Part shown: in pieces, positions 43,165 through 51,980 of the stretch
How positions within the stretch are numbered: the first letter of the stretch is position 1
Layout of the letters: every line of letters starts with the position of its first letter
Source: Bacillota bacterium
GTDB taxonomy: Bacteria; Bacillota; Clostridia; Oscillospirales; Ruminococcaceae
DNA: 64,000 nt
Assembly: GCA_023388515.1 (NCBI GenBank)
Contig: JAEWGD010000033.1
Location: 1 to 64,000 of the forward strand
Direction: 5' to 3'
Notes under the pieces: generated by a model
The model's input: only the letters and a program-made list of their open reading frames with translations
Told to the model about the DNA's origin: nothing
Databases searched by the model: none
Position numbers and translations under genes: made by a program

Positions 43165-45111
43165 CTACCTTACCCTTGCCCCTACCTCTACCTCATCATC
43201 AGCAAACATAACCTTAACCCCTCCATCAGCCATGTCCGTCGCACATATCATGCCAAAACTCTCTACCCCTCTTATCTTCACAGGCTTCAAATTCGCCACA
43301 AGCATTACCTTTTTCCCAACAAGGTCACTCGGCTCATAGCTCTTAGCAATCCCCGATACAACCTGCCTACCACCCATTCCATCATCTAACTGCAAACACA
43401 AAAGCTTATCCGACTTCTTAACCTTTTCACACGAAATAACCTTTGCAACCCTTAACTCAACCTTCATAAAATCATCAATGGTTATTTCTGGTTCAAGCAC
43501 TATTTCCTGTTTAATAACTTCTTCAACCTTAGGTTTTTGGCTTGCAATAACAGCGTTAAGCTCGTCAATTTCCTTGTCTAAATCTATTCTAGGGAATATT
43601 ACTTCTCCCTTTACTACTGTAACATTATTTGGTAAAACCCCAAACTTCCCAGCATTATCCCAGCTTGTAACTTTAGAATCAGCACCAATCTGTCGCCAAA
43701 TTTCAAGCGTTGTATTCGGCATAACAGGGTTAACAAGTGTCGTAGCTATGCGTATTGTGTCAAGCAGATTATAAAGAACAGTCGCAAGCCTTGCCTTCTT
43801 ATTCTCATCCTTTGCAAGAACCCATGGAGCAGTTTCGTCAATATACTTATTAGCTCTTGAAACAACCTTAAAAATCTCTGTTAATGCAATGCTGAAATGG
43901 AAATTATCGTAATTCCCCTCAACCTTTGACTTCAAACTTGTAGCCATTGCAATTAAGCCCTCATCAACTTCATCACTTTCACGTTCAGCTATAAGAGTAC
44001 CATTAAAATATTTTATAACCATTGCAACAGTTCTTGAAACAAGATTTCCCAAATCATTCGCAAGGTCGCTATTTATCCTATTAATCATGATTTCATTGGA
44101 AAATGCACAATCCGAACCGAATGGCATCTCACGAAGTAAATGATAACGCAAAGCGTCAACACCATATCTATCAGCAAGAATAAACGGGTCAATAACATTT
44201 CCTGTTGACTTCCCCATTTTTGCGCCATTAAATGTAATCCAACCATGCCCATATACTTTTTTAGGCAGTGGCAAATCAAGTGCCATCATCATTGCAGGCC
44301 ATATAATAGAGTGGAAACGCACAATTTCCTTAGCCATCATGTGTACATCAGCAGGCCAATATTTCTCAAAATCATCATACTTTTCATTCTGATATCCTAG
44401 TGCAGTGATATAATTTGAAAGAGCGTCAATCCAAACATAAACAACGTGCTTTTCATCAAATGTAACAGGAATTCCCCATTTAAAGCTTGTTCTTGAAACG
44501 CATAAATCCTCAAGTCCAGGCTTGATAAAGTTGTTTACCATCTCATTAACTCGTGTTTCTGGCTCAAGAAAGCCCTTATTTTCAGTAAGCAACTTCTCCA
44601 ACTTGTCGGAAAAATGTGAAAGCTTAAAGAAATACGCCTCCTCCTTAGCGTCAGCAACTTCTCTTGCACAATCAGGACATTTACCGTCAACAAGCTGGCT
44701 ATCCGTCCAGAATGCCTCACATGGAGTACAGTATTTCCCTACATATTCACTTTTGTATATAAAACCCTTATCGTATAAATCCTTAAATATTTTCTGAACG
44801 GATTCAATATGATAATCATCAGTAGTTCTGATAAATCTATCATAAGTTATGCCAATACGCTCCCAAAGCCTTTTGAAGTTTTCAACAATATCATCAACAT
44901 ATTTTTTGGGCTCAACTCCAGCGTCATTAGCATTCTTTTCAATTTTCTGTCCATGCTCATCAGTTCCAGTCAAAAACATAACGTCAAAGCCCTGCATTCT
45001 CTTATAACGAGCAAGGCAGTCACAAGCCAATGTTGTATAGCAGTGACCTATATGTGGGTTTCCCGATGGGTAATAAATGGGCGTTGTGATGTAAAATGGT
45101 GTTTTTGACAT
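43165..45111 (-). CDS. metG: Methionyl-tRNA synthetase with C-terminal tRNA-binding domain
   Basis: A 648-residue class I synthetase. The HIGH-type motif is YPSGNPHIGHCYTT at about residues 13-26 and the KMSKS-type motif is GAKMGKSTGNVID near residue 297. A single-knob zinc-binding CTPC...CPDC lies near 127-147. The C-terminal OB-fold (about 540-648, IDDFMKVELRVAKV...LKPVKIRGVESFGMI) is the EMAP-II-like tRNA-binding/dimerisation module. GGAGG precedes ATG 45111. The leader is short and shows no T-box or SAM riboswitch. Confidence 0.97.
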   Translation of the reverse strand: MSKTPFYITTPIYYPSGNPHIGHCYTTLACDCLARYKRMQGFDVMFLTGTDEHGQKIEKNANDAGVEPKKYVDDIVENFKRLWERIGITYDRFIRTTDDYHIESVQKIFKDLYDKGFIYKSEYVGKYCTPCEAFWTDSQLVDGKCPDCAREVADAKEEAYFFKLSHFSDKLEKLLTENKGFLEPETRVNEMVNNFIKPGLEDLCVSRTSFKWGIPVTFDEKHVVYVWIDALSNYITALGYQNEKYDDFEKYWPADVHMMAKEIVRFHSIIWPAMMMALDLPLPKKVYGHGWITFNGAKMGKSTGNVIDPFILADRYGVDALRYHLLREMPFGSDCAFSNEIMINRINSDLANDLGNLVSRTVAMVIKYFNGTLIAERESDEVDEGLIAMATSLKSKVEGNYDNFHFSIALTEIFKVVSRANKYIDETAPWVLAKDENKKARLATVLYNLLDTIRIATTLVNPVMPNTTLEIWRQIGADSKVTSWDNAGKFGVLPNNVTVVKGEVIFPRIDLDKEIDELNAVIASQKPKVEEVIKQEIVLEPEITIDDFMKVELRVAKVISCEKVKKSDKLLCLQLDDGMGGRQVVSGIAKSYEPSDLVGKKVMLVANLKPVKIRGVESFGMICATDMADGGVKVMFADDEVEVGARVR

Positions 45112-45152
45112 AAAATATTTCCTCCTTGATATATCCAAATTATTCGTTATAT

Positions 45153-45181
45153 ATTATACACTAAAATATTGAATTTGTCAC
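45153..45181 (-). promoter_or_regulatory. Promoter of metG
   Basis: On the minus strand, GTGACA (45176-45181), 17 nt, TATAAT (45153-45158), 41 nt before the metG start. Confidence 0.7.
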
Positions 45182-45200
45182 CTTTAATTTAAAAAAGCAT

Positions 45201-45341
45201 AAAAAAAATGCAGAGCAACGGGCTCTGCATAAAAATAAAAAAAATAAAGATAAATAAATATGTGTAGAACAAAAGAAAGGAGACAACAAAACGAGTGTTA
45301 AGATATACTAAAATATTAAATTAAAATATCCTTAATCACTA
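45201..45341 (-). ncRNA. Candidate trans-acting small RNA with CU-rich anti-Shine-Dalgarno stretch
   Basis: Bounded by a strong minus-strand promoter (45347-45375) and an intrinsic terminator: GCTCTGCAT stem, 45208-45216/45222-45230, then T-run 45207-45201. The roughly 140-nt RNA would have a 5' hairpin (GTGATTAAGGATAT against ATATCTTAACAC), then an unpaired GTCTCCTTTC (complement of 45275-45284), exactly complementary to AAAGGAGA ribosome binding sites. No ORF with a start site fits. Layout resembles C-rich Gram-positive sRNAs such as RsaE/RoxS, without evident sequence identity. Confidence 0.55.
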
Positions 45342-45346
45342 CACAT

Positions 45347-45375
45347 ATTATATCTCATTGTACCAAAAACGTCAA
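45347..45375 (-). promoter_or_regulatory. Promoter of the candidate sRNA
   Basis: On the minus strand, TTGACG (45370-45375), 17 nt, TATAAT (45347-45352): five of six plus six of six consensus positions. No coding gene starts downstream before the terminator at 45208-45230. Confidence 0.75.
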
Positions 45376-45582
45376 TATCAAACTATCGGTTTTATGAGGT
45401 TGGAGTAGATTTTTGTGTAATCTGATAAAAAAACAGAAATAAACTTGGTTATTTTGTAGAAAACTAGCTAATTTTATGTAAATATATGTAACATATCAAC
45501 AGCAAATTGTAATATATTACTAAATAATCGCATAAATGTATCTATTAACCTGTTACTAAATCATTGCTAATCTGCATACTTT

Positions 45583-45611
45583 TTGTTAATTATTTTATAC
45601 AATATTATACT
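45583..45611 (+). promoter_or_regulatory. Candidate promoter of the pyruvate:ferredoxin oxidoreductase gene
   Basis: TTGTTA (45583-45588), 17 nt, TATACT (45606-45611). Other AT-rich alternatives exist in 45480-45760, so the exact promoter is uncertain. The region 45376-45582 shows no gene. Confidence 0.5.
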
Positions 45612-45699
45612 ATATAAGATTGTATTTTTCATTTACTACATTAAATTAGCTTATAAAAATGTAAAATTGCAATTAGCTATTTACAATTTCAAAGTTATA

Positions 45700-45715
45700 T
45701 GTTAAAATGTAAACA
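45700..45715. promoter_or_regulatory. Probable Rex-binding site upstream of the oxidoreductase gene
   Basis: TGTTAAAATGTAAACA, flanked by A and A, matches TTGTTAANNNNTTAACAA at 12 of 14 positions, 52 nt before the start codon and downstream of the likely promoter. Confidence 0.6.
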
Positions 45716-45767
45716 AAGTTATGTTTAATCACGTAACCAAATAAATATTTCTAGGAGGCTTTAACCT

Positions 45768-48700
45768 ATGGGAAAAATCACAAGAAAAATGAAAACCATG
45801 GACGGTAACAATGCTGCCGCTTGGGTTTCATATCCATTTACTGAATTAGCGGCTATTTATCCGATCACTCCTTCTTCAGTTATGGCTGAAGTTACAGACC
45901 AATGGTCTGCAAAAGGACAAACGAACCTTTTTGAACAACCTGTTACAGTTGTTGAATTGCAATCCGAAGCTGGAGCTGCTGGTACAGTTCACGGTTCTCT
46001 TGCTGCTGGTGCATTAACTACTACCTATACAGCATCACAAGGTCTGTTGCTTATGATTCCTAATATGTACAAAATCGCTGGAGAATTACTACCTTCTGTA
46101 ATTCACGTTTCTGCTCGTTGCGTTTCTTCACACGCTTTGAACATTTTTGGCGATCACTCTGACGTATATGCATGCCGTCAAACTGGCTATGCTATGCTTT
46201 GCTCAACAAATCCACAAGAAGTTATGGACTTGGGTGCTGTTGCTCATTTATCTACAATTAAGAGCAGAGTTCCTTTCCTACACTTCTTTGACGGTTTCCG
46301 TACTTCTCATGAAGTTCAGAAGATTGAAACATGGGACAAGTCAACTCTTGCTGACCTTGTTGATATGGACGCTGTTCAAAAGTTCCGTGATGATGCTATA
46401 AACCCTGAGCATCCTGTACTTCGTGGTACTGCTCAAAACCCTGATATATTCTTTCAGGCTAGAGAAGCTTGTAACCCTTACTATGATAATCTTCCTGCTA
46501 TTGTTGAAGATTATATGGACAAGGTTAATGAGTTAATTGGTACTGATTATAAGCTATTTAACTACTATGGTGCTCCTGATGCTGAACATATCATCATCGC
46601 TATGGGCTCTATAAATGATACTATTGAAGAAACTATTGACTTCTTGAATGCTAAGGGTGGTAAATATGGTCTTGTTAAGGTAAGACTATTCAGACCATTC
46701 TGTGCAGACAAGCTTGTTGAGGCTATTCCTGACAGTGTTAAACAGATTTCTGTTCTTGACAGAACTAAAGAACCTGGTTCTCTTGGTGAACCTTTGTATC
46801 TTGACGTTGTTGCTGCATTAAAGGGGACTAAGTTTAATGACACAACAGTGTTCAGTGGCCGTTATGGTCTTGGTTCTAAGGATACAACTCCTACACATAT
46901 CAATTCAGTTTTCGCAAATGCTGAGTTTAAAGCTGATTGCAAGCCAAGATTTACCATTGCTATCAATGATGACGTTACAAACCTATCATTGCCTGTAACT
47001 GAAGAGATTCACTCTGCTCCAGAGGGCACAACTGCTTGTAAGTTCTGGGGACTTGGTGCTGATGGTACTGTTGGGGCTAACAAAAACTCAATTAAAATTA
47101 TCGGTGACCATACCGACCTCTTTGTTCAGGCATATTTTGCTTATGACTCAAAGAAATCTGGTGGTATCACTGTTTCTCACTTGAGATTTGGTAAATCGCC
47201 TATTAAATCAACTTATTTGATAAATCAGGCTGATTTTGTTGCGTGTCATAACCAGTCATATATTAATAAATATGATATGGTTCATGAAATTAAGCCAGGC
47301 GGTACTTTCCTATTGAATACAATTTGGGATATGGACGGTCTTGAGGCTAATCTTCCTGGACAAGTTAAGAGATACCTTGCTGAAAATAACATTAAGTTCT
47401 ATACAATCGATGGTGTTAAGCTAGGTAAGGAAATTGGTTTGGGTAACAGAATTAACACAATTCTTCAATCTGCTTTCTTTAAGCTTGCTAATATTATTCC
47501 AATTGAAGATGCTATTAAGTATATGAAGGACGCTGCCACTGCTTCTTATTCAAAGAAGGGTGAAAAAATCGTTAAGATGAACCATGATGCTATTGATGCT
47601 GGTTGTGATAAGGTTGTTGAAATTAAGATACCTGCTTCATGGGCAAAGGCTAAGGATACTCAAATTGGTATGCCTGTTGCTACTGGCGACAATAAGGTTC
47701 TTGTTGACTTTGTAAATAATATTCAGATTCCATGTAATGCTCAAAAGGGCGATTCACTTCCAGTTTCAACTTTTGCTGATGCTGCTGATGGAACTTTCCC
47801 ACAAGGCTCTTCTGCTTATGAGAAACGTGGTATTGCTGTTGACGTTCCTTGTTGGGTATCTGAAAATTGCATCCAATGTAACTTCTGTTCATATGTATGC
47901 CCACACGCTGTAATTCGTCCTGCTGTTATGACTGACGAAGAATTGGCTAATGCTCCTGCAAATGCTAAGGCAACAGCTCTACCTCTAACTGGCTTGAAGG
48001 GTTATAATTTTGTTATGACTGTTTCTGCTCTTGACTGTACAGGTTGTGGTTCATGTGCTAACGTATGTCCTGGTAAGAAGGGTGAAAAGGCATTGGTTAT
48101 GAAGCCTCTTGATACTCAATTTGAGCAACAAGATTTGGCTATCTATGCTAGTAATCTTGATGAAAAGCCAGAAGTTCTTGAGAAGTTCAAGATAACTACT
48201 GTTAAGGGCTCACAGTTCAAACAGCCATTGCTTGAATTCTCTGGTGCTTGTGCTGGTTGTGGTGAAACTCCTTATGCTAAGCTTGTAACACAGCTTTTCG
48301 GTGATAGAATGTTTATTGCTAATGCAACAGGCTGTACATCAATTTGGGGTGGTTCTGCTCCATCAACTCCTTACACAACAAACAAGGCTGGCAAAGGACC
48401 TGCTTGGGCTAACTCACTGTTTGAGGATAATGCTGAGTACGGTTATGGTATGTTCTTGGCTCATAAGACATTGAGAGAAAGAGTTACTGCTTTGGTTGAA
48501 ACACTTAATAAGACTTCTAAGAAGGCTGATATTAAGGCTGCTTGTGCTGAATTCTTGAAAACTTTAAATGACGGCGATGCAAACTCAGTTGCTACTGATA
48601 AGCTAATTGCTGCTCTAACAAGCTGTGATTGTGCTGAGGCTAAGGATATTCTTAAATATAAGGATTATCTAAGAAAGAAATCACAGTGGATATTCGGTGG

Positions 48701-49343
48701 TGACGGTTGGGCTTATGATATTGGTTTTGGTGGTCTTGACCATGTTATCGCTTCTGGTGAAAATGTAAACATTATGGTATTTGATACTGAGGTTTATTCT
48801 AACACTGGTGGACAATCTTCAAAATCAACTCCTACTGGTGCTATTGCACAGTTTGCTGCTGCTGGTAAGGAAGTTAAGAAGAAAGACCTTGCTGGAATTG
48901 CAATGACTTATGGCTATGTTTACGTTGCTCATATCGCTATGGGTGCTGATTATAACCAATGTATTAAGGCAATTGCTGAGGCTGAGGCTTATGATGGTCC
49001 ATCAATTATTATCGCTTACTCACCATGTATTAATCATGGTATTAAGACTGGTATGGCTACTGCTCAAACACAGGAGAAAAAGGCTGTTCAGGCTGGTTAC
49101 TGGCATTTGTTCAGATTTAACCCTGCTCTAACATTAGAGGGCAAGAATCCATTCCAACTTGACTCAAAAGCTCCTAATTCTGATGATTATAAGGATTTCC
49201 TAATGAGTGAGGTTCGTTATAATTCACTTGCTCGTCAAAATGCTGACAGGGCTGAACGTTTATTTGATATTGCTGCAAAGGATTCTGTTGATAGATATGC
49301 ACATCTAGTAAAGCTTTCAACACTTTATGGCACTGAGAAATAA
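45768..49343 (+). CDS. nifJ: Pyruvate:ferredoxin (flavodoxin) oxidoreductase
   Basis: A 1191-residue single-chain PFOR that oxidises pyruvate to acetyl-CoA and CO2, reducing ferredoxin; the central catabolic step in anaerobes. Domains in order are pyruvate-binding (YPITPSSVMAE near residue 30), domain II-III, a two-cluster ferredoxin domain (CIQCNFCSYVCPH near 702 and CTGCGSCANVCPG near 757), and TPP-binding (GCAGCGETPYAKL near 830, GDGWAYDIGFGGLDHV near 982, VFDTEVYSNTGGQSSKSTP near 1005). AGGAGG precedes the ATG. Strong U-ending codon preference fits high expression. Confidence 0.98.
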   Translation: MGKITRKMKTMDGNNAAAWVSYPFTELAAIYPITPSSVMAEVTDQWSAKGQTNLFEQPVTVVELQSEAGAAGTVHGSLAAGALTTTYTASQGLLLMIPNMYKIAGELLPSVIHVSARCVSSHALNIFGDHSDVYACRQTGYAMLCSTNPQEVMDLGAVAHLSTIKSRVPFLHFFDGFRTSHEVQKIETWDKSTLADLVDMDAVQKFRDDAINPEHPVLRGTAQNPDIFFQAREACNPYYDNLPAIVEDYMDKVNELIGTDYKLFNYYGAPDAEHIIIAMGSINDTIEETIDFLNAKGGKYGLVKVRLFRPFCADKLVEAIPDSVKQISVLDRTKEPGSLGEPLYLDVVAALKGTKFNDTTVFSGRYGLGSKDTTPTHINSVFANAEFKADCKPRFTIAINDDVTNLSLPVTEEIHSAPEGTTACKFWGLGADGTVGANKNSIKIIGDHTDLFVQAYFAYDSKKSGGITVSHLRFGKSPIKSTYLINQADFVACHNQSYINKYDMVHEIKPGGTFLLNTIWDMDGLEANLPGQVKRYLAENNIKFYTIDGVKLGKEIGLGNRINTILQSAFFKLANIIPIEDAIKYMKDAATASYSKKGEKIVKMNHDAIDAGCDKVVEIKIPASWAKAKDTQIGMPVATGDNKVLVDFVNNIQIPCNAQKGDSLPVSTFADAADGTFPQGSSAYEKRGIAVDVPCWVSENCIQCNFCSYVCPHAVIRPAVMTDEELANAPANAKATALPLTGLKGYNFVMTVSALDCTGCGSCANVCPGKKGEKALVMKPLDTQFEQQDLAIYASNLDEKPEVLEKFKITTVKGSQFKQPLLEFSGACAGCGETPYAKLVTQLFGDRMFIANATGCTSIWGGSAPSTPYTTNKAGKGPAWANSLFEDNAEYGYGMFLAHKTLRERVTALVETLNKTSKKADIKAACAEFLKTLNDGDANSVATDKLIAALTSCDCAEAKDILKYKDYLRKKSQWIFGGDGWAYDIGFGGLDHVIASGENVNIMVFDTEVYSNTGGQSSKSTPTGAIAQFAAAGKEVKKKDLAGIAMTYGYVYVAHIAMGADYNQCIKAIAEAEAYDGPSIIIAYSPCINHGIKTGMATAQTQEKKAVQAGYWHLFRFNPALTLEGKNPFQLDSKAPNSDDYKDFLMSEVRYNSLARQNADRAERLFDIAAKDSVDRYAHLVKLSTLYGTEK

Positions 49344-49378
49344 TAAATCTAAAAAAATTCTATAAAATCGACGAAATG

Positions 49379-49410
49379 AAAAGGCGTACTGTATTTGCAG
49401 TACGCCTTTT
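49379..49410 (+). terminator. Terminator of the oxidoreductase gene
   Basis: Perfect 13-bp stem AAAAGGCGTACTG/CAGTACGCCTTTT (49379-49391/49398-49410), 6-nt loop, then CTGTTTTTT. Confidence 0.93.
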
Positions 49411-49677
49411 CTGTTTTTTAATGTATAAAAAGAAACTTTAACCATAAAATAAATATTGATGATTTATAACTTCGCACAAAGGTTTGGTTATCATGGCTGT
49501 CTAACGTCTACGACGTTAACTAATTGTAGATATGTCCGTGACAAAAAATTCACAAATAATACATAGAAGTCACTTTAATAATTCTGTAATCTATAATATA
49601 ATGATTTTATAGTTAAAAAATATAGGTAAAAATCATAAAATATAAACAGCAAGCATAGGGAATTGGGGTGTGGGGAA
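49411..49677. other. Intergenic region, no gene seen
   Basis: AT-rich. The only clear element is a 7-bp palindrome TAACGTC-TAC-GACGTTA at 49502-49518, of operator-like size. No ORF with a ribosome binding site is present. Confidence 0.6.
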
Positions 49678-51828
49678 ATGCTTCGTAAGTGTGCAATCAT
49701 ATTTACAGTAATTACAACTTTAATTGCGTCATCATGTTTACTATTTATCTGCGATACAGAACAGGTAGCAGAAGCTTTCAATACAACGGTAATACAACAG
49801 GAACAACTGTTTAACACTGTTGCATCAAATGATAATACTCAAATGGCATTGAATGTAAGTAATCAATATTTTCCGTTGTTGTCACAAAATTTTATTGTAA
49901 ATATTAGGTCCATCCTTAATAATGCTCTCAAGCCTGAACAGACAACCACTATATTGATATTAACAATTATCGCATTACTGCTATTAGTTACGTTCTTTTC
50001 CGTTTTTGTAATTTCAAAGCTTAGGAAAAGGTTTGACAGCGAGCTATACAATAACAAAAATTATGATAGCTTAACTGGTGCAAGGAATTATCATAAGTTT
50101 ATAATTGACGCTGAAAGGCTACTAGAAAAAAACGAAAACCTGAACTATGCTATAATCGAAACCAACCTTAAAAACTTCAAGTATATAAATGAAAGATTTG
50201 GGTATGAGGAAGGGAATTTTGTCTTAAAACATCTTGCTGACTCAATTGATTCTCTTATTAATACAAGAGAGATTTTTGCAAGACTTAATGGTGATAACTT
50301 TTTGATATTAATGGAATATCAAACTAAAGACAATATCCCATCAAGGCTCACTGTTCTTAGAAATAAAATTGTAAACTTTGAAAAAGTAGTAAAGGAAAAT
50401 TACCCTATAAATCTTGTTGCAGGAATATATTTTGTTGAATATAATGAAGAAGAACTTTCTGTTAAAGATATGATTGAACGTGCTAATATGGCTCAAGTTA
50501 GCATTACAAATAACTCTAAATTAGACTTCCTTTTTTATCAGGAGCAGATGCGTCTTAATATTCTTAGGGATAACGAAATAATTAAGAATATGAAAAATGC
50601 TCTAGAAAATCATGAATTTCATGTATATCTTCAGCCACAGCATTATATTCAAGAGGATAATGTTATATTAAGTGCTGAGGCACTTGTACGTTGGGTTAAA
50701 CCAGATGGAAGAATCATTCCTCCTGGAGATTTTATCCCTATTTTCGAAAAGAATGGATTTATTGTAAAGCTTGATAGATATGTTTTTGAACAGGTATGTA
50801 AGTTTATAAGGGCTACTATTGAAGAAAATGAGATTTCTAATACCTCGATTTCAGTCAACGTTTCAAGAGTTGACCTGTTTCAGCATGACTTTACTGATTT
50901 TTATATTGAAATGAAAAATTCCTACAATATTCCAGATGGCATGATTGAATTAGAATTTACTGAAAGTATTGTTTTTGACGATTATGATTCCTTTAAGGAA
51001 ATTATGTATGATTTAAAGAAAGCTGGCTTTAAATGCTCACTAGATGACTTTGGTGCGGGTAGTTCATCACTTAATGTGCTGAAGGAGTTACCTGTTGATG
51101 TGTTGAAAATGGATAAGCTTTTCTTTAATCCTCCTGAAGATGAACAGCGAAATAATTCAGTTATTGCTAGCGTTGTGGCTATGGCAAGAGGTCTTGGTAT
51201 GAAAATTATTGCCGAAGGAATAGAAGATGTCGAACAGGTAAACTTCCTTAGGAAAATTGGCTGTGATATTGTTCAAGGCTTTATTTTTTCAAGACCTATG
51301 CCTATTGAAAATTTCTCAGGTTATGTTGAAAATTATATCCCATTCTATCCCCCTGAGCTTACAGAAGAACAAAATCTCTTATTGCCTCCACTTGATTTAA
51401 CGCAACAGCTTGATGTTAAGATTTTTATGTCTATTCTGAAATATGTAAATGCATTGGTTTTTGGAATTGACCTTGATTCTGGCCTGTTAAGAATGATTTC
51501 ATTTGGAAAATTCAAGGGGCTCATTCCATATGTAAGCGGTGATTATTCTGCAACTCTTCAAAAATATGCTGATGATTATATTCATGCAGATGATAAGGAT
51601 ATTATTTTAAATAATTTCTCCTTGCAGTCTATAATTTCATATTTTTATAGAGGTGATGACGAAATTCATAGCGAATATCATTCAAAGATTTTAAAAGATA
51701 GCGATGAATACTTTTTGTTTTCAGCTTCTGTTTTAAAGGTACAATATGAATCAACAAATAATATAAAAGCTTTTCTTTTCATCAACCAGCTTGATGATAA
51801 GGTTTCTTCTGATAATAACGATAATTAG
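49678..51828 (+). CDS. c-di-GMP phosphodiesterase (degenerate GGDEF + EAL)
   Basis: A 716-residue membrane protein. TM1 is at about residues 4-24 and TM2 at about 96-118. A degenerate GGDEF domain covers about 125-290 (RLNGDNFLILMEY in place of GGDEF), and an EAL domain about 300-550. The EAL domain keeps its catalytic residues: SAEALVRW, VNVSR, ELEFTES, LDDFGAGSSSLNVLKELPVDVLKMDK and AEGIED. It should therefore hydrolyse c-di-GMP to pGpG. A further 160-residue C-terminal domain is unassigned. ATG 49678 follows GGGGTG; an upstream TTG at 49663 is weaker. Confidence 0.93.
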   Translation: MLRKCAIIFTVITTLIASSCLLFICDTEQVAEAFNTTVIQQEQLFNTVASNDNTQMALNVSNQYFPLLSQNFIVNIRSILNNALKPEQTTTILILTIIALLLLVTFFSVFVISKLRKRFDSELYNNKNYDSLTGARNYHKFIIDAERLLEKNENLNYAIIETNLKNFKYINERFGYEEGNFVLKHLADSIDSLINTREIFARLNGDNFLILMEYQTKDNIPSRLTVLRNKIVNFEKVVKENYPINLVAGIYFVEYNEEELSVKDMIERANMAQVSITNNSKLDFLFYQEQMRLNILRDNEIIKNMKNALENHEFHVYLQPQHYIQEDNVILSAEALVRWVKPDGRIIPPGDFIPIFEKNGFIVKLDRYVFEQVCKFIRATIEENEISNTSISVNVSRVDLFQHDFTDFYIEMKNSYNIPDGMIELEFTESIVFDDYDSFKEIMYDLKKAGFKCSLDDFGAGSSSLNVLKELPVDVLKMDKLFFNPPEDEQRNNSVIASVVAMARGLGMKIIAEGIEDVEQVNFLRKIGCDIVQGFIFSRPMPIENFSGYVENYIPFYPPELTEEQNLLLPPLDLTQQLDVKIFMSILKYVNALVFGIDLDSGLLRMISFGKFKGLIPYVSGDYSATLQKYADDYIHADDKDIILNNFSLQSIISYFYRGDDEIHSEYHSKILKDSDEYFLFSASVLKVQYESTNNIKAFLFINQLDDKVSSDNNDN

Positions 51829-51864
51829 TGGGTTTATTGTAGCTATTTAGTAATAATAATCGAA

Positions 51865-51905
51865 AATAAGCAAGTGCAGTAAAAACTGTACTTGCTTATT
51901 TTTTT
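51865..51905 (+). terminator. Terminator of the phosphodiesterase gene
   Basis: AATAAGCAAGTGCAGT (51865-51880) pairs with ACTGTACTTGCTTATT (51885-51900) with one G-U pair, then TTTTT. Confidence 0.92.
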
Positions 51906-51980
51906 GTAAAATATCATACATAAATGGCTAACTGCATACTATAAAATATAATGCATTATCTAGATAGGAGATTGATTGAT

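Noticed and set aside
45112..45200. T-box or SAM riboswitch controlling metG
   Set aside because: The leader from the mapped promoter is about 35-40 nt; the hairpin at 45208 lies upstream of that promoter and belongs to the candidate sRNA.
45291..45320. Nine-codon plus-strand ORF (GTG) after AAAGGAGA within the sRNA region, possibly a leader peptide
   Set aside because: Spacing of 11 nt, GTG start and no recognisable attenuator downstream; the opposite strand has a full promoter and terminator, which explains the sequence better.
47680..47904. Minus-strand and alternate-frame ORFs within the oxidoreductase gene
   Set aside because: Shadows produced by its strong codon bias; no ribosome binding sites.
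49502..49518. TAACGTC-TAC-GACGTTA palindrome as an operator
   Set aside because: Isolated 7-bp palindrome about 160 nt before the nearest gene, no known consensus; cannot be supported.
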